Assembly: GCF_014138435.1 (NCBI RefSeq)
Contig: NZ_JACJIM010000007.1
Span: forward strand, 248,001 to 312,000
DNA length: 64,000 nt
Direction of reading: 5' to 3'
From: Methylobacterium fujisawaense
GTDB lineage: Bacteria; Pseudomonadota; Alphaproteobacteria; Rhizobiales; Beijerinckiaceae
The notes below the pieces were generated by a model. It was given only the letters and a program-made list of their open reading frames with translations. It was not told the origin of the DNA and made no database searches. The position numbers and the translations under genes were made by a program. Positions 8,603 through 17,573 of the stretch are shown piece after piece. Each line of letters begins with the position of its first letter. Within the stretch, counting starts at the first letter, position 1.

Positions 8603-9268
8603 TCACCGGCCGAGCGGCGTTCCCGGCCCCGCGGCCGCCCCGTGCCGGCTGCGCAGCTGGAAGGCCAGGATCAGCAGCAGGATGCCGAAGGCGAAGGTGT
8701 AGGAGCCGATCCACAACGTCAGCACCAGGGCCGACATGCCCGGGTTGATGAGCAGCGCGAGGCCGAACAGGATCGACACGACCCCGCCGAGGACGAGCCA
8801 CCACCGGCCGTAATGCAGATGCAGGCGGAAGGCGGCCGCGATCATCAGGCCGCCGGTCACCAGCGCCCATACGGCGAGCAGCAGCACGAAGGCCCAGACG
8901 GCCGCGGCCGGCACCAGCGCCGCGGCGACGCCCACGACGATGTCGACGACGCCCTCGAGCAGCAGGAAGCCCCAGCGCTCGTGACGCTGCGCCGCGCGGA
9001 CCGCGCCCACGATGGCAATGATGCCGTCGGCAAGCATGTAGGCGGCGAAGAACAGCACCAGGGACAGCACGAAGGCGCCCGGCGCAACGAACGCGATGAC
9101 ACCGAACAGGATCGCGATGACGCCGCGCAGCGCCACGAGCCACCAGTTCCGCGCCAGCGCCGCGCTCATGGCGTCGAGGCGGGCGACGCCGACGAGCGGG
9201 ATGCCGGTGGGCGAAGTCGGCGAGCCGGAGCCGGGGCTCTGCGGGGTCGGGGATGGGCTGTGCGTCAT
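8603..9268 (-). CDS. HdeD/DUF308 family membrane protein
   Basis: A 221-residue inner-membrane protein with six hydrophobic segments arranged as three repeated pairs after a short proline/serine-rich N-terminus. The opening helix NWWLVALRGVIAILFGVIAF and the repeated pattern of W.LLL.GV..I..G are typical of the HdeD family, which in enterobacteria is linked to acid tolerance. The ATG has AGGAG upstream at good spacing, which rules out the longer frame running back to 9415. It is divergent from the efflux pair emrAB and shares its 191-base intergenic region, including a perfect palindrome. Confidence 0.8.
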   Translation of the reverse strand: MTHSPSPTPQSPGSGSPTSPTGIPLVGVARLDAMSAALARNWWLVALRGVIAILFGVIAFVAPGAFVLSLVLFFAAYMLADGIIAIVGAVRAAQRHERWGFLLLEGVVDIVVGVAAALVPAAAVWAFVLLLAVWALVTGGLMIAAAFRLHLHYGRWWLVLGGVVSILFGLALLINPGMSALVLTLWIGSYTFAFGILLLILAFQLRSRHGAAAGPGTPLGR

Positions 9269-9417
9269 GGCGTACTCCTGGGCTCGGTGCCCGAGAACGG
9301 CAAAGGTTCCGGGCGCAGAACGCCGCAGGGCCGCCTGCGTTCCGGTGGCCCGCTCCGCGCATGGAACCTTGAGCCTGCGGCCGGCTTTTGCTGCCTGAGG
9401 CGGGCGATGCGACAAGC

Positions 9418-9439
9418 CCGGTCACCGTGCGGTGACCGG
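9418..9439. promoter_or_regulatory. perfect 22-bp palindrome upstream of emrA
   Basis: Arms CCGGTCACC and GGTGACCGG are exact reverse complements around GTGC. The element ends 20 bases before the emrA start codon and lies 149 bases upstream of the divergent hdeD-like gene. A long perfect dyad next to a drug-efflux operon is the usual form of a MarR- or TetR-type operator, but no such regulator is encoded nearby. A 5'-UTR hairpin is the alternative. Confidence 0.55.
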
Positions 9440-9459
9440 CCATCGGGCGGCGACTTCCC

Positions 9460-10737
9460 ATGTTTGACGATCAGCGGCCTTCCTCCGAGGGTGAGGCGCG
9501 CCCGCATCCCTCCGACGGCCGTCCGGCCGTGCGCGAACGGGACGTGCTGGATCTCGGCCGGGCCAAGCCCGCCCGGGACGCTGGCGCCGCCCAGGAGACC
9601 GCCCGCAAGCCGGGCACGGAGGATGCGGCCGACGACGCAGAGGCGCAGGACGGCCAATCCGACGACGCCGCGGAAGATGCCGACGACCGCGAGGACGACG
9701 CCCGGCGCCCGAACGTCCTGCGGCGCCACCCGTTCGCGTTCCTGCTCGGCGGCCTCGCGGTCGTCGCGCTCTGCGTCGGCGTGTTTTTCTACTGGTTGCT
9801 GTACATGCACCCCTACGAGAGCACCGACGATGCCTTCGTCGACGCGCGCAGCATTGCGGTCCAGCCGAAGGTCGGCGGCTACCTCGTCGATGTGCCGGTC
9901 ACCGACAACCAGCACGTCGAGGCCGGCCAGATCCTGTTCCAGATCTTCCAGCGCGACTATCAGATCGCGCTCGATCAGGCGAAGGCGCAGATCGAGGCCG
10001 ACGAGGCCGGCATCAAGAACATCGATGCGCAGATCCAGGCGCAATACGCCAACATCGACGTGTCCAAGGCGCAGGTCGCCACCGCCGAGGCGGCGCTGAA
10101 GTTCGCCCAGGAGGATGCGGCCCGCTACAAGGACCTCGCCGAGCGCGGCTCCGGCTCGATCCAGCAATCGCAATCGGCGACCTCGACGCTGCAGCAGCGG
10201 CAGGCCTCCCTGCAGAGCGCCCAGGCGAGCGTGGTCGCGGCCCAGAAGCAGATCGGCGCCCTCCAGGCGCAGAAGGCCTCGACCCAGGCGCAGCTCGCCC
10301 GCGACCGGGCACAGGTGGAGCAGGCCGAACTGAACCTCGGCTACACGACGGTCCGCGCCGTGCAGGCCGGCCGCGTCGTGCGGCTGACCGGCGGCATCGG
10401 CCAGCTCGCCCAGGCCGGCCAGAGCCTGGCGATGTTCGTGCCCGACGACATCTGGGTCACGGCGAACTTCAAGGAGACCCAGATCACCGACATGCGGCCG
10501 GACCAGCCGGTCGACATCGAGATCGACGCCTATCCCGGCCGCAAGATCCAGGGGACGGTGGCTTCGGTGCAGCCGGGCTCGGGTACGGCCTTCAGCCTGC
10601 TGCCGGCACAGAATGCCACCGGCAATTACGTGAAGGTGACCCAGCGCATCCCGGTCAAGATCGTGGTCAAGAACTGGCCGACGGACGTGTCGATCGGCCC
10701 GGGTATGTCGATCGTCCCGACCGTCACGGTGCGGTGA
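9460..10737 (+). CDS. emrA: EmrA-like membrane fusion protein of a multidrug efflux pump
   Basis: A 425-residue periplasmic adaptor. It has a long acidic, disordered N-terminus (about residues 1-85), one membrane anchor (FAFLLGGLAVVALCVGVFF), then the lipoyl-type half motif DDAFVDARSIAVQPKVGG and VTDNQHVEAGQILF. A long alpha-helical hairpin rich in Gln and Ala follows, then a beta-barrel part ending at SIGPGMSIVPTVTV. It should link the inner-membrane exporter encoded next to an outer-membrane channel. The N-terminal extension is longer than in E. coli EmrA. It is followed directly by the exporter gene and preceded by the palindrome that may control both. Confidence 0.9.
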   Translation: MFDDQRPSSEGEARPHPSDGRPAVRERDVLDLGRAKPARDAGAAQETARKPGTEDAADDAEAQDGQSDDAAEDADDREDDARRPNVLRRHPFAFLLGGLAVVALCVGVFFYWLLYMHPYESTDDAFVDARSIAVQPKVGGYLVDVPVTDNQHVEAGQILFQIFQRDYQIALDQAKAQIEADEAGIKNIDAQIQAQYANIDVSKAQVATAEAALKFAQEDAARYKDLAERGSGSIQQSQSATSTLQQRQASLQSAQASVVAAQKQIGALQAQKASTQAQLARDRAQVEQAELNLGYTTVRAVQAGRVVRLTGGIGQLAQAGQSLAMFVPDDIWVTANFKETQITDMRPDQPVDIEIDAYPGRKIQGTVASVQPGSGTAFSLLPAQNATGNYVKVTQRIPVKIVVKNWPTDVSIGPGMSIVPTVTVR

Positions 10738-10742
10738 GCGCC

Positions 10743-12425
10743 ATGGCCGGCGGGACCGGTGCGGCCGCGTCCGGACGCAAGCCGAACACGGGCAAGGCGC
10801 AGGGAAGCAAGACACAAGGAGGCAAGGCGCGAGGCGGCACGGCATCCGCGAAGGCGCCGGGTGGCCACAATCCGTGGCTGATCGCCGGCGTGGTGGCGCT
10901 GGCGACCTTCATGGAGGTGCTCGACACCACCATCGCCAACGTGGCGCTGCGCTACATCTCGGGCGGCCTCGCGGTCGGCCCCGACGAGGCCGCCTGGGTG
11001 GTGACGAGTTACCTCGTGGCCAACGCGATCACGCTCACGGCGTCGAGCTTCCTGGCCAAGCGCTACGGCCGCAAGGCGTTCTTCATGTGGTCGGTGGCCC
11101 TGTTCACCGTCTCGTCGATCCTGTGCGGCTTCGCCTGGAGCCTGGAATCCCTTCTGCTGTTCCGGGTGCTGCAGGGGCTCGGCGGCGGCGGCATGGCGCC
11201 GCTCGCCCAGTCGATCCTGGCGGATTCCTTCCCGCCCGAGAAGCGCGGCCAGGCCTTCGCGCTCTACGGCGTCGCCATCGTTGTGGCCCCGGTGATCGGC
11301 CCGACCCTCGGCGGCTGGCTCTCCGACAACGCCTCCTGGCACTGGTGCTTCCTGATCAACGGTCCGGTGGGGGTCATCGCCCTCGGGCTGATGTACTGGC
11401 TCATCGAGGACAGCGCGGCGGCCAAGAAGGAGCGCCGTGCGCTGGTCCGGAAGGGGATCCGCTTCGACATCGTCGGCTTCGTGCTGGTCGCCCTGTTCCT
11501 CGGCTCGCTGGAGGTGATCCTCGACGAGGGCCAGCGGAAGGACTGGTTCGGGACCTCGACGCTGATGAACGTCTCCGGCGTGCTGATGGTCGTGTCGTTC
11601 GTGGCCATGATCCCCTGGCTCCTGACCAAGAAGAACCCGGCCGTCGATCTCCGCCTCATCGGCAACCGCCAGTTCGGCTCCTGCTTCCTAGTGATGATGT
11701 TCACCGGGGCGATCCTGATCGCCACCACGCAGTTCATCCCGCAGATCACGCAGGAATATTACGGCTACACCGCCACGCTGTCGGGGCTCGTGCTCGGTCC
11801 GGGGGGCATCGTCACGGTGGTGATGATGTTCCTCACCGGCCGCGTCTCCGCCTACGTGCAGCCGAAATGGCTGATCGCCGCCGGCATGACCATCGTGGCT
11901 TTGGGCATGGTCGACCTGACGCGGCTCGACGGCTCCACGACGTTCTCGTTCTTCGCGTGGTCGCGGGTCTATATCGGGATCGGCCTGCCGATGGTGTTCC
12001 TGTCGATCACTTCTGCCTCGTACGAGGGGATCCGCAAGGACCAGACCGATCAGGCCTCGGCGCTGATCAACGTCGCCCGCAATGTCGGCGGCTCGATGGG
12101 CGTCTCGCTGGCCCAGAACATCCTGGCCTACCGGAGCCAGTTCCATCAGAGCCGCCTGGTGGAGAGCGTCAACCCGACCGCGCCGGCCTATCAGGAGACC
12201 ATGCGGCAGGCGACGCAGTACTTCTCCGAGCACGGCTATGCCGGCGTCGAGGCCCAGAGCCAGGCGACCGCGTGGATCGGGAGCGTGCTCAGCACGCAGG
12301 TGGCGTACTGGGCCTATATCGACGTGTTCTGGGTGCTCGGCCTCGTCGCCGCCTGCGCGGTCCCGCTGGCGCTGAGCCTGAAGAGCGTCAAGCTCGGCGG
12401 CGGGGCGCCGGCCGGGGGCCACTGA
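10743..12425 (+). CDS. emrB: EmrB-like DHA2-family MFS exporter
   Basis: A drug:proton antiporter of the 14-helix DHA2 group and the inner-membrane partner of the upstream adaptor. Motifs seen are LDTTIANVALRYISGG (helix 1), AAWVVTSYLVANAI, FLAKRYGRK (motif A) and VLQGLGGGGMAPLAQSIL (helix 4), with GPTLGGWLSDNASWHWCF as motif C. The N-terminus has about 40 Lys/Gly/Ala-rich residues before the first helix. The ATG taken is five bases after the emrA stop. A GTG at 10734 overlapping that stop is also possible and would add three residues. The substrate range cannot be predicted. The pair forms a two-gene operon. Confidence 0.9.
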   Translation: MAGGTGAAASGRKPNTGKAQGSKTQGGKARGGTASAKAPGGHNPWLIAGVVALATFMEVLDTTIANVALRYISGGLAVGPDEAAWVVTSYLVANAITLTASSFLAKRYGRKAFFMWSVALFTVSSILCGFAWSLESLLLFRVLQGLGGGGMAPLAQSILADSFPPEKRGQAFALYGVAIVVAPVIGPTLGGWLSDNASWHWCFLINGPVGVIALGLMYWLIEDSAAAKKERRALVRKGIRFDIVGFVLVALFLGSLEVILDEGQRKDWFGTSTLMNVSGVLMVVSFVAMIPWLLTKKNPAVDLRLIGNRQFGSCFLVMMFTGAILIATTQFIPQITQEYYGYTATLSGLVLGPGGIVTVVMMFLTGRVSAYVQPKWLIAAGMTIVALGMVDLTRLDGSTTFSFFAWSRVYIGIGLPMVFLSITSASYEGIRKDQTDQASALINVARNVGGSMGVSLAQNILAYRSQFHQSRLVESVNPTAPAYQETMRQATQYFSEHGYAGVEAQSQATAWIGSVLSTQVAYWAYIDVFWVLGLVAACAVPLALSLKSVKLGGGAPAGGH

Positions 12426-12633
12426 GGCGGATCGGCACGGCTGAACGTCATCCCGAGGCGCCGCGCCTGCCCACCCGGATTGGCGCAAATCACCCGCCGG
12501 CTCCGGCGCCGGAGCCCCGGTTTCGGGTTCGGGTCCCCTGACCTGAAGGGAGCGGGAGGCGCGTTGGAAGCCCCCCGCGCCCCGATTGAGACGATCGAGC
12601 GCCTCAGCAGGATCCGCTTCCCCTGCGCGATCC

Positions 12634-13869
12634 TCACACGCCGTCTGGCGGCAACGCCTCCGTCACCTCGACGCGGCGGTTGCCGGCCACCGGCGCCGTT
12701 TCCTCGGCGCTGACGATCTCGTTCTGGGACTGGCCCTTGTCGAGCGCCTCGGCGACCGCCGCGACGCCCTGGTAGCGGGTCAGCCGCCGGTCGATCATGT
12801 CGTCGATCCGTCCGTGCAGTTCCGCGACGGTCAGGCTGCGGCGCTTGCCGCCCGTCTTCGCGGTGAACAGGCTGCGATTGGCCCGCGCCGCGGTGCGGAA
12901 CTCGCGCCCTGCGACCTCGTCGGGCTTCTCGGAGGAGAGCGACAGGAAGCGCCCGGCGCTCGCAGTCCCGAGGAAATGGGCGAGGTACAGCTCGGTCGTG
13001 GTCAGCGCGCGCCCGACCCGGGCCTCGATCCGCTCACGGTCGCGCTTGATCAGCTCGGCCGCCATCAGGGCGGCGACGCGCGGGTCGTTGCGCAGGCCGA
13101 GCACCCGGCCGCGCATGCTGCCCGTGACGGTGATCGCGGCGCCCCGGCCCTTCACGGCGGCGGCCTCCTCGGCGAGCCCGTAGCGGGCGCCGTAATCACG
13201 GATCATCTCCAGCCAGGTGCGGGCCACGAACTGGAACAGGCCCGCCGCCGAGGAGGTCGCCGCCTTCGCGTCCGTGTCGAAGCTCGATTCCTTGTCGGCC
13301 AGCGCCATCATGTAGACGGGGTCGACGCCGGCCTCGTCGGAGGCCTTGACGATCGTGTCGACCACCTTGCGCGGCACGCTGCGCTCGCCGAACTTGACCG
13401 CGTCCTGACCCTGCTCCTGCGTCACCCGCGGCAGGGCCGCGAGGTCTTCCTGGATCAGCGCCAGGGTGGCGGGCTCCTGCTCGGGAACCGGAAGGCCGTT
13501 CCAGGTGTTCTGGACCGGTTCGTCCGCCGCGACGGCCGGGGCCGCGGGCTGGGAAGCCGTCTGCGCGAGCACCTGAGCGGCGCGCGGGCTGGTGTCGATC
13601 CGGTCGTGGGCCTGGGCGGCCGGTGCGAAATACGCCGGCGCGAAGGCGGCCTGCGGCAGGCCGAGCCCGGCGACGAGCCCCAGGGCCAGCGTCCCGGAAA
13701 TCCGGCCGAGGCCGGTGCGGCGAAGTGACCGGCGCCCTGTCCCGCGTCCGGCCCGCGGCAGCCATGCCACGGCTTCATCCTCGATATGGCCCGTGCCGTT
13801 CAGGGTCGGCGGCACGAGTCGGCTCACGTCGTCGGCGCAACGCGCCGGCTCCGGGAAAACCCCCATCAT
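12634..13869 (-). CDS. lytic transglycosylase, SLT domain
   Basis: A 411-residue murein-cleaving enzyme. After a basic N-terminal stretch there is a hydrophobic segment (TLALGLVAGLGLPQAAFA, about residues 60-77) that should direct export. A low-complexity linker follows, and then the goose-type lysozyme/SLT core. VYMMALADKESSFD carries the catalytic Glu, and SSAAGLFQFVARTWLEM is the classic second motif. The C-terminal third (AELHGRIDDMIDRRLTRY) has no assigned motif. The start has AGAGGACC just upstream. The gene is divergent from ino1 and stands alone. It probably opens the wall for remodelling or for insertion of envelope complexes. Confidence 0.85.
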   Translation of the reverse strand: MMGVFPEPARCADDVSRLVPPTLNGTGHIEDEAVAWLPRAGRGTGRRSLRRTGLGRISGTLALGLVAGLGLPQAAFAPAYFAPAAQAHDRIDTSPRAAQVLAQTASQPAAPAVAADEPVQNTWNGLPVPEQEPATLALIQEDLAALPRVTQEQGQDAVKFGERSVPRKVVDTIVKASDEAGVDPVYMMALADKESSFDTDAKAATSSAAGLFQFVARTWLEMIRDYGARYGLAEEAAAVKGRGAAITVTGSMRGRVLGLRNDPRVAALMAAELIKRDRERIEARVGRALTTTELYLAHFLGTASAGRFLSLSSEKPDEVAGREFRTAARANRSLFTAKTGGKRRSLTVAELHGRIDDMIDRRLTRYQGVAAVAEALDKGQSQNEIVSAEETAPVAGNRRVEVTEALPPDGV

Positions 13870-14190
13870 TGGTCCTCTTCAGATCGGTCCTTGCGTCCGC
13901 CCGGCTCTGACGGCCGGGTTTTTTCGGAAGCGGCGGCCCTATCGACGCCGGCCGTGACCAGAATGGGACGGCCCCGTGATCCAAGCGTGGCACGGTCAAC
14001 GAAGGGTTAACCCTGCCGCTTAGGGGGCCGTTAACACCGTGAACCGGCCACGCTTCGGACGACGGAGGGGCAATGTTGTCGCATTCGGGTTGGAACGCGG
14101 CACCGTCGAGCCAGTTAGATACGGCCCCGGGGGGGTCGAACTTTCCGTCCCAAGACGCCACCCGCGTCCGCACAAGGACATCATTTTCCG
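13870..14190. other. divergent intergenic region between lytic transglycosylase and ino1
   Basis: A 321-base stretch that must hold the promoters of both flanking genes. It contains a rightward terminator-like hairpin (listed separately), a 12-base perfect palindrome AGGGTTAACCCT at 14003-14014 and a nearby GTTAAC. AAGGA at 14172 may be the ribosome site of ino1, though its spacing is long. Confidence 0.6.
13900..13924 (+). terminator. rightward intrinsic terminator in a divergent intergenic region
   Basis: CCCGGC and GCCGGG pair around a seven-base loop and are followed by six T on the plus strand. No plus-strand gene ends here; the nearest upstream plus-strand gene ends about 1.5 kb to the left. 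It may end an antisense or small RNA starting inside the lytic transglycosylase gene, or act in a leader. Confidence 0.5.
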
Positions 14191-15381
14191 ATGAGCATGC
14201 AGTCCGGTCGCCGCATCGGTGTCGCGTTCGTTGGCATGGGAGGCGCCGTCGCCACCACTGCCATCGCCGGCATCGAAATGATCAAATCCGGCTCCAATCG
14301 CCTCGACGGGCTGCCGCTCGCCGGTCTCTCCGTGGCCGGCATGGCCGACTACAAGGACCTCGTCTTCGGCGGCTGGGATCTCAACGGCGACGACCTCGCG
14401 GCCGCTGCGAGCGGCCACGGCGTGCTCTCGAAGGACGACATCGAGAGCGGCGCGCAGGCCCTGAAGGGCATCACCCCCTGGCCGGCGGTGGGCAGCGCCA
14501 AGTTCTGCAAGAACATCGACGGCCAGAACCGCATCGTCGCCAAGGACCACCGCGAGGCGGTCTCGGTGATCGCCAACGACCTCCGCCGCTTCCAGAAGGA
14601 GAGCAACCTCGACGACGTGGTCGTGGTGAACCTCGCCTCCACCGAGCGCTGGCCGGACCTGAACGACCCGGCCCTGAACTCCACGGCCGCCTTCGAGAAG
14701 GGGCTCGATTCGAGCGACGAGGCGATCTCGCCCGCGATGCTCTACGCCTACGCGGCGATCAAGAGCGGCATCCCCTACGCCAACTTCACCCCGAGCGTGG
14801 CGGCCGATGTCCCGGCCCTCCTGGACCTCGCCAAGGAGCTGAACGTCCCGGTGGCCGGCAAGGACGGCAAGACCGGCCAGACCATGATGAAGACGGTGCT
14901 GGCCCCGGCCTTCAAGGCGCGGGCGCTCCACGTCGACGGCTGGTTCTCGACCAACATCCTGGGCAACCGCGACGGCCTCGCCCTGAACGATCCGAACTCC
15001 CTCCAGTCGAAGCTCAACACCAAGGGCACGGTGCTCGACTCGATCCTCGGCTACCCGGTCGAGGACCACCTCGTGCACATCCACTATTACCGCCCGCGCG
15101 GCGACGACAAGGAAGCCTGGGACAACATCGACGTCACCGGCTTCATGGGCCAGCGGATGCAGGTGAAGGTGAACTTCCTCTGCAAGGACTCGATCCTAGC
15201 CGCGCCCTTGGTCATCGAGATCGCCCGCGTCCTCGACCTCGCCCGCACGCGCGGCGACGGCGGCGTGCAGGAGCAGCTCTCGACCTTCTTCAAGGCCCCG
15301 ATGGTCAAGAACGGCCATGGGCCGGAGCACGCCTTCGGCAAGCAGGAGCAGATGCTCCGCGACTGGCTGGGCGTGCACTAG
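14191..15381 (+). CDS. ino1: inositol-3-phosphate synthase (1L-myo-inositol-1-phosphate synthase)
   Basis: A 396-residue NAD-dependent enzyme that converts glucose 6-phosphate to inositol 1/3-phosphate. An N-terminal Rossmann segment (VGMGGAVATTAIAGIEMIK) is followed by the family hallmarks AGKDGKTGQTMMKTVLAP, FSTNILGNRDGLAL, the HIHYYRP region and CKDSILAAPLVIEIARVLDL. The size is close to the actinobacterial/archaeal branch. It begins a same-strand run of nine genes, with 39 bases to the next, and supplies the obvious primary building block for them. The start is fixed by the Rossmann motif. Confidence 0.92.
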   Translation: MSMQSGRRIGVAFVGMGGAVATTAIAGIEMIKSGSNRLDGLPLAGLSVAGMADYKDLVFGGWDLNGDDLAAAASGHGVLSKDDIESGAQALKGITPWPAVGSAKFCKNIDGQNRIVAKDHREAVSVIANDLRRFQKESNLDDVVVVNLASTERWPDLNDPALNSTAAFEKGLDSSDEAISPAMLYAYAAIKSGIPYANFTPSVAADVPALLDLAKELNVPVAGKDGKTGQTMMKTVLAPAFKARALHVDGWFSTNILGNRDGLALNDPNSLQSKLNTKGTVLDSILGYPVEDHLVHIHYYRPRGDDKEAWDNIDVTGFMGQRMQVKVNFLCKDSILAAPLVIEIARVLDLARTRGDGGVQEQLSTFFKAPMVKNGHGPEHAFGKQEQMLRDWLGVH

Positions 15382-15420
15382 GCCTCGTCGCGACCAAGGG
15401 GCGGCTTCTGGAGCGAGACG

Positions 15421-16347
15421 ATGCCAAGCGAGAACCAGCCGCCTTCCTCCGGCGCTGCCCCCGAGGCGCTGCGCGACCTCTTGATCGAGATGAACGACCT
15501 CAAGCGCGTCCGCTCGGCGGGGCGCGAGGGGTCGATCGCCGAGCGGCTGTTCGCGCAGGGGTGGGGCCTCCTCACCGGGGGCGCCGCGCCCGATGACGTC
15601 GCCCTCGACATCACCGCCGTCACCCTCGCGGCGACGCGCCTCTGCGATCTCGACGCGGCCTTCCTGACCGCGGCCGGGCTGTCGGAGGAGGCGGCCTCGG
15701 CGGTGCTGGTGGCGGGCTTCGACGCCGTCACCGGGGAGCTCGATCCGGCTCTGCGCGAGCGCCTGCGCGGGCGGCTCGCGCCGCGGCCGGCCGGAAGGCC
15801 CGGACCGCTGCCGGGCTTCGTCGCCGCTCTGGCGCAGCAGCCGCGGGCGGGAGTCACCTGTCCCGGCCGCGCCCGGATCCTGCTGGAGCCGCCGGAGAAC
15901 CACGCCGAGCACTGCCTCATCGTGGCGGTCTACGGGGTCTGCCTCAGCCCGTTCTACCGGGCCGATCCCGGCACCGTGTTCCTGGCCGCGATGGCGCATC
16001 ACTTCCACAACGCCGCGATGCCCGATGCCGGCTTCACCGGCGAGATGCTGCTCGGCGACCATCTCGGGCCGATCATGGCCACCACCACCGCCTGGGCGCT
16101 GGCCGAGCTCGCCGAGCCCCTGCGGGGTCAGGTGGAGCGGGCCCGCGCGGTGCTACCCGACGACGCCACCGCGGAGGGCCGCGCCTTCCACGCGGCGGAT
16201 TGCATCGACCGTGTCCTCCAGATCGCCCAGCATCTGCGCGGGGCCTCGACCACGATGGGGATGGTGCTCGACGAGTGGGAGCTGGTCCATGCCGGCCCGG
16301 TGAAGGGCTTCCATGATCGTGTCCTCGCCGACATGCGCATCCCTTGA
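15421..16347 (+). CDS. HD-fold-like protein in the inositol/YcaO cluster
   Basis: A 308-residue soluble protein. The N-terminal 145 residues are helical and unrecognised. The rest resembles an HD phosphohydrolase fold: ENHAEHCLIVAVYG gives the first histidine, LAAMAHHFHNA replaces the usual HD pair with HH, and FHAADCIDRVLQIAQH supplies a late aspartate. In this family a metal pair hydrolyses phosphate esters. The changed HD pair means the activity is uncertain, and a diiron oxygenase-like use of the fold (as in myo-inositol oxygenase relatives) is a second possibility. It lies 39 bases after ino1 and 44 bases before a methyltransferase, so it is likely co-transcribed. Confidence 0.65.
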   Translation: MPSENQPPSSGAAPEALRDLLIEMNDLKRVRSAGREGSIAERLFAQGWGLLTGGAAPDDVALDITAVTLAATRLCDLDAAFLTAAGLSEEAASAVLVAGFDAVTGELDPALRERLRGRLAPRPAGRPGPLPGFVAALAQQPRAGVTCPGRARILLEPPENHAEHCLIVAVYGVCLSPFYRADPGTVFLAAMAHHFHNAAMPDAGFTGEMLLGDHLGPIMATTTAWALAELAEPLRGQVERARAVLPDDATAEGRAFHAADCIDRVLQIAQHLRGASTTMGMVLDEWELVHAGPVKGFHDRVLADMRIP

Positions 16348-16391
16348 TCGCCGGACCCCGCCGCCCATCTGCCCGGGCGGCTCCGAGAACC

Positions 16392-17573
16392 ATGATCCCG
16401 TTCGAACTCCATTCGCCGGACACCGGCAACCCGCTGAAGGCCGACGGCCCGCACGCCCTGCGCGATGCGGAGACCGGCGCCCGCTGGCCCGTGATCGACG
16501 GCATCCCGTACCTGCGGATCAACCGCGAGGCCCTGGTCGAGCGGGTTCTGGCCCATCTCGACGCCGGCGAGCCCGACGAGGCGCTGGCCGCGCTGCTCGT
16601 CGATCAGGACGATTGGTGGAACGGGCCCCCGGCCGATCCCGCCGGGGTCATCCGCCTCATCAAGGAGCGCCGCACCGCGACGCTGCGTGACGCGGTCCAG
16701 GGTCTCGGCTGGGGCCGCGTCGGCGACTATTTCCTGCATCGCTGGAGCGATCCGACCTTCCTGGCCGGCCTGTCGCTTCTGGAGGCGCACTGGAACGAGC
16801 CCATCTGCGTCTTCGAATTCGCCTGCGGCATCGGCCATTACCTGCGGGAATTGCAGCGGCGCGGCTGCAAGGTCGCCGGCGCCGACGTGGTCTTCGCCAA
16901 GCTCTGGGTCGCGCGCCACTGGGTGGTGGACGAGAAGGCGCAGCTCGTCTGCTTCGACGCCGGCTCGCCGCACTGGCCCATCCCGGGCGCGCCGGTCGAC
17001 CTCGTCGTGTGCAACGACGCCTTCTACTTCCTCGACGACAAGGCGGCCCTGCTGGAGAACCTCCGCCAGAATGCCGGCGACGACGGCTGGCTGGCGCTGA
17101 GCCACATCCACAACCGCGACTGCCCGGGCTTCTCGGCCGGCCGGGCGGTGACCGCCGAGGAGATCGCCGAGTATTTCCCCGACGCCCTGGTCTACGACGA
17201 CGCGGAACTCACGCGGGCGCTGGTGGAGGCGCGGGCGCCGGGCCCGCAGGAGCCTGGGGCCTTGCGGACCTGCGAGGCGTTCTCGGTGGTGTGCGGCCCC
17301 GGCATGCGCCCGGCGCCGCGCGCGCTGGTCGACGGGCTGACCCTGCCGAAGCCCGGCACGGTGCTGCGGCTCAACCCGCTCTATGCGCCCGTGGGGGACG
17401 GCTACGTCGTCCGCTGGCCCTCGGAGCGCTACGAGGCGGAATACGCATCCCGGGCCACCTACCCGCTGCACGCGCCCGGCCCCGAGCATCTGACCTTCGA
17501 CGGCACGCTCGATAGCCCGGAGACGCAGCGTATCCGGGTGCGTGAATTCGTCGACCTGCCGGAGCGGTGGTGA
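16392..17573 (+). CDS. class I SAM-dependent methyltransferase-like protein
   Basis: A 393-residue protein. The first 45 residues resemble the small Trm112-type region found before some methyltransferases (GNPLKADGPHALRD, WPVIDGIPYLR), but without its cysteines. VCVFEFACGIGHYLREL-type residues near 135-155 (sequence ICVFEFACGIGHYL) are the SAM-binding motif I. VDLVVCNDAFYFLDD is motif IV. A C-terminal region of about 130 residues (from RAPGPQEPGALRT on) carries no motif I know. The ATG chosen gives a start at PFELHSPDTG; a TTG 16 codons upstream is possible but poor. It overlaps the next gene by one base (TGATG), so the two are translationally coupled. The methyl acceptor is unknown. Confidence 0.75.
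   Translation: MIPFELHSPDTGNPLKADGPHALRDAETGARWPVIDGIPYLRINREALVERVLAHLDAGEPDEALAALLVDQDDWWNGPPADPAGVIRLIKERRTATLRDAVQGLGWGRVGDYFLHRWSDPTFLAGLSLLEAHWNEPICVFEFACGIGHYLRELQRRGCKVAGADVVFAKLWVARHWVVDEKAQLVCFDAGSPHWPIPGAPVDLVVCNDAFYFLDDKAALLENLRQNAGDDGWLALSHIHNRDCPGFSAGRAVTAEEIAEYFPDALVYDDAELTRALVEARAPGPQEPGALRTCEAFSVVCGPGMRPAPRALVDGLTLPKPGTVLRLNPLYAPVGDGYVVRWPSERYEAEYASRATYPLHAPGPEHLTFDGTLDSPETQRIRVREFVDLPERW

Noticed and set aside
14003..14014. AGGGTTAACCCT palindrome as a CtrA site
   Set aside because: The second TTAA-like half is not at the seven-base spacing of the consensus, so the match is only a half site.
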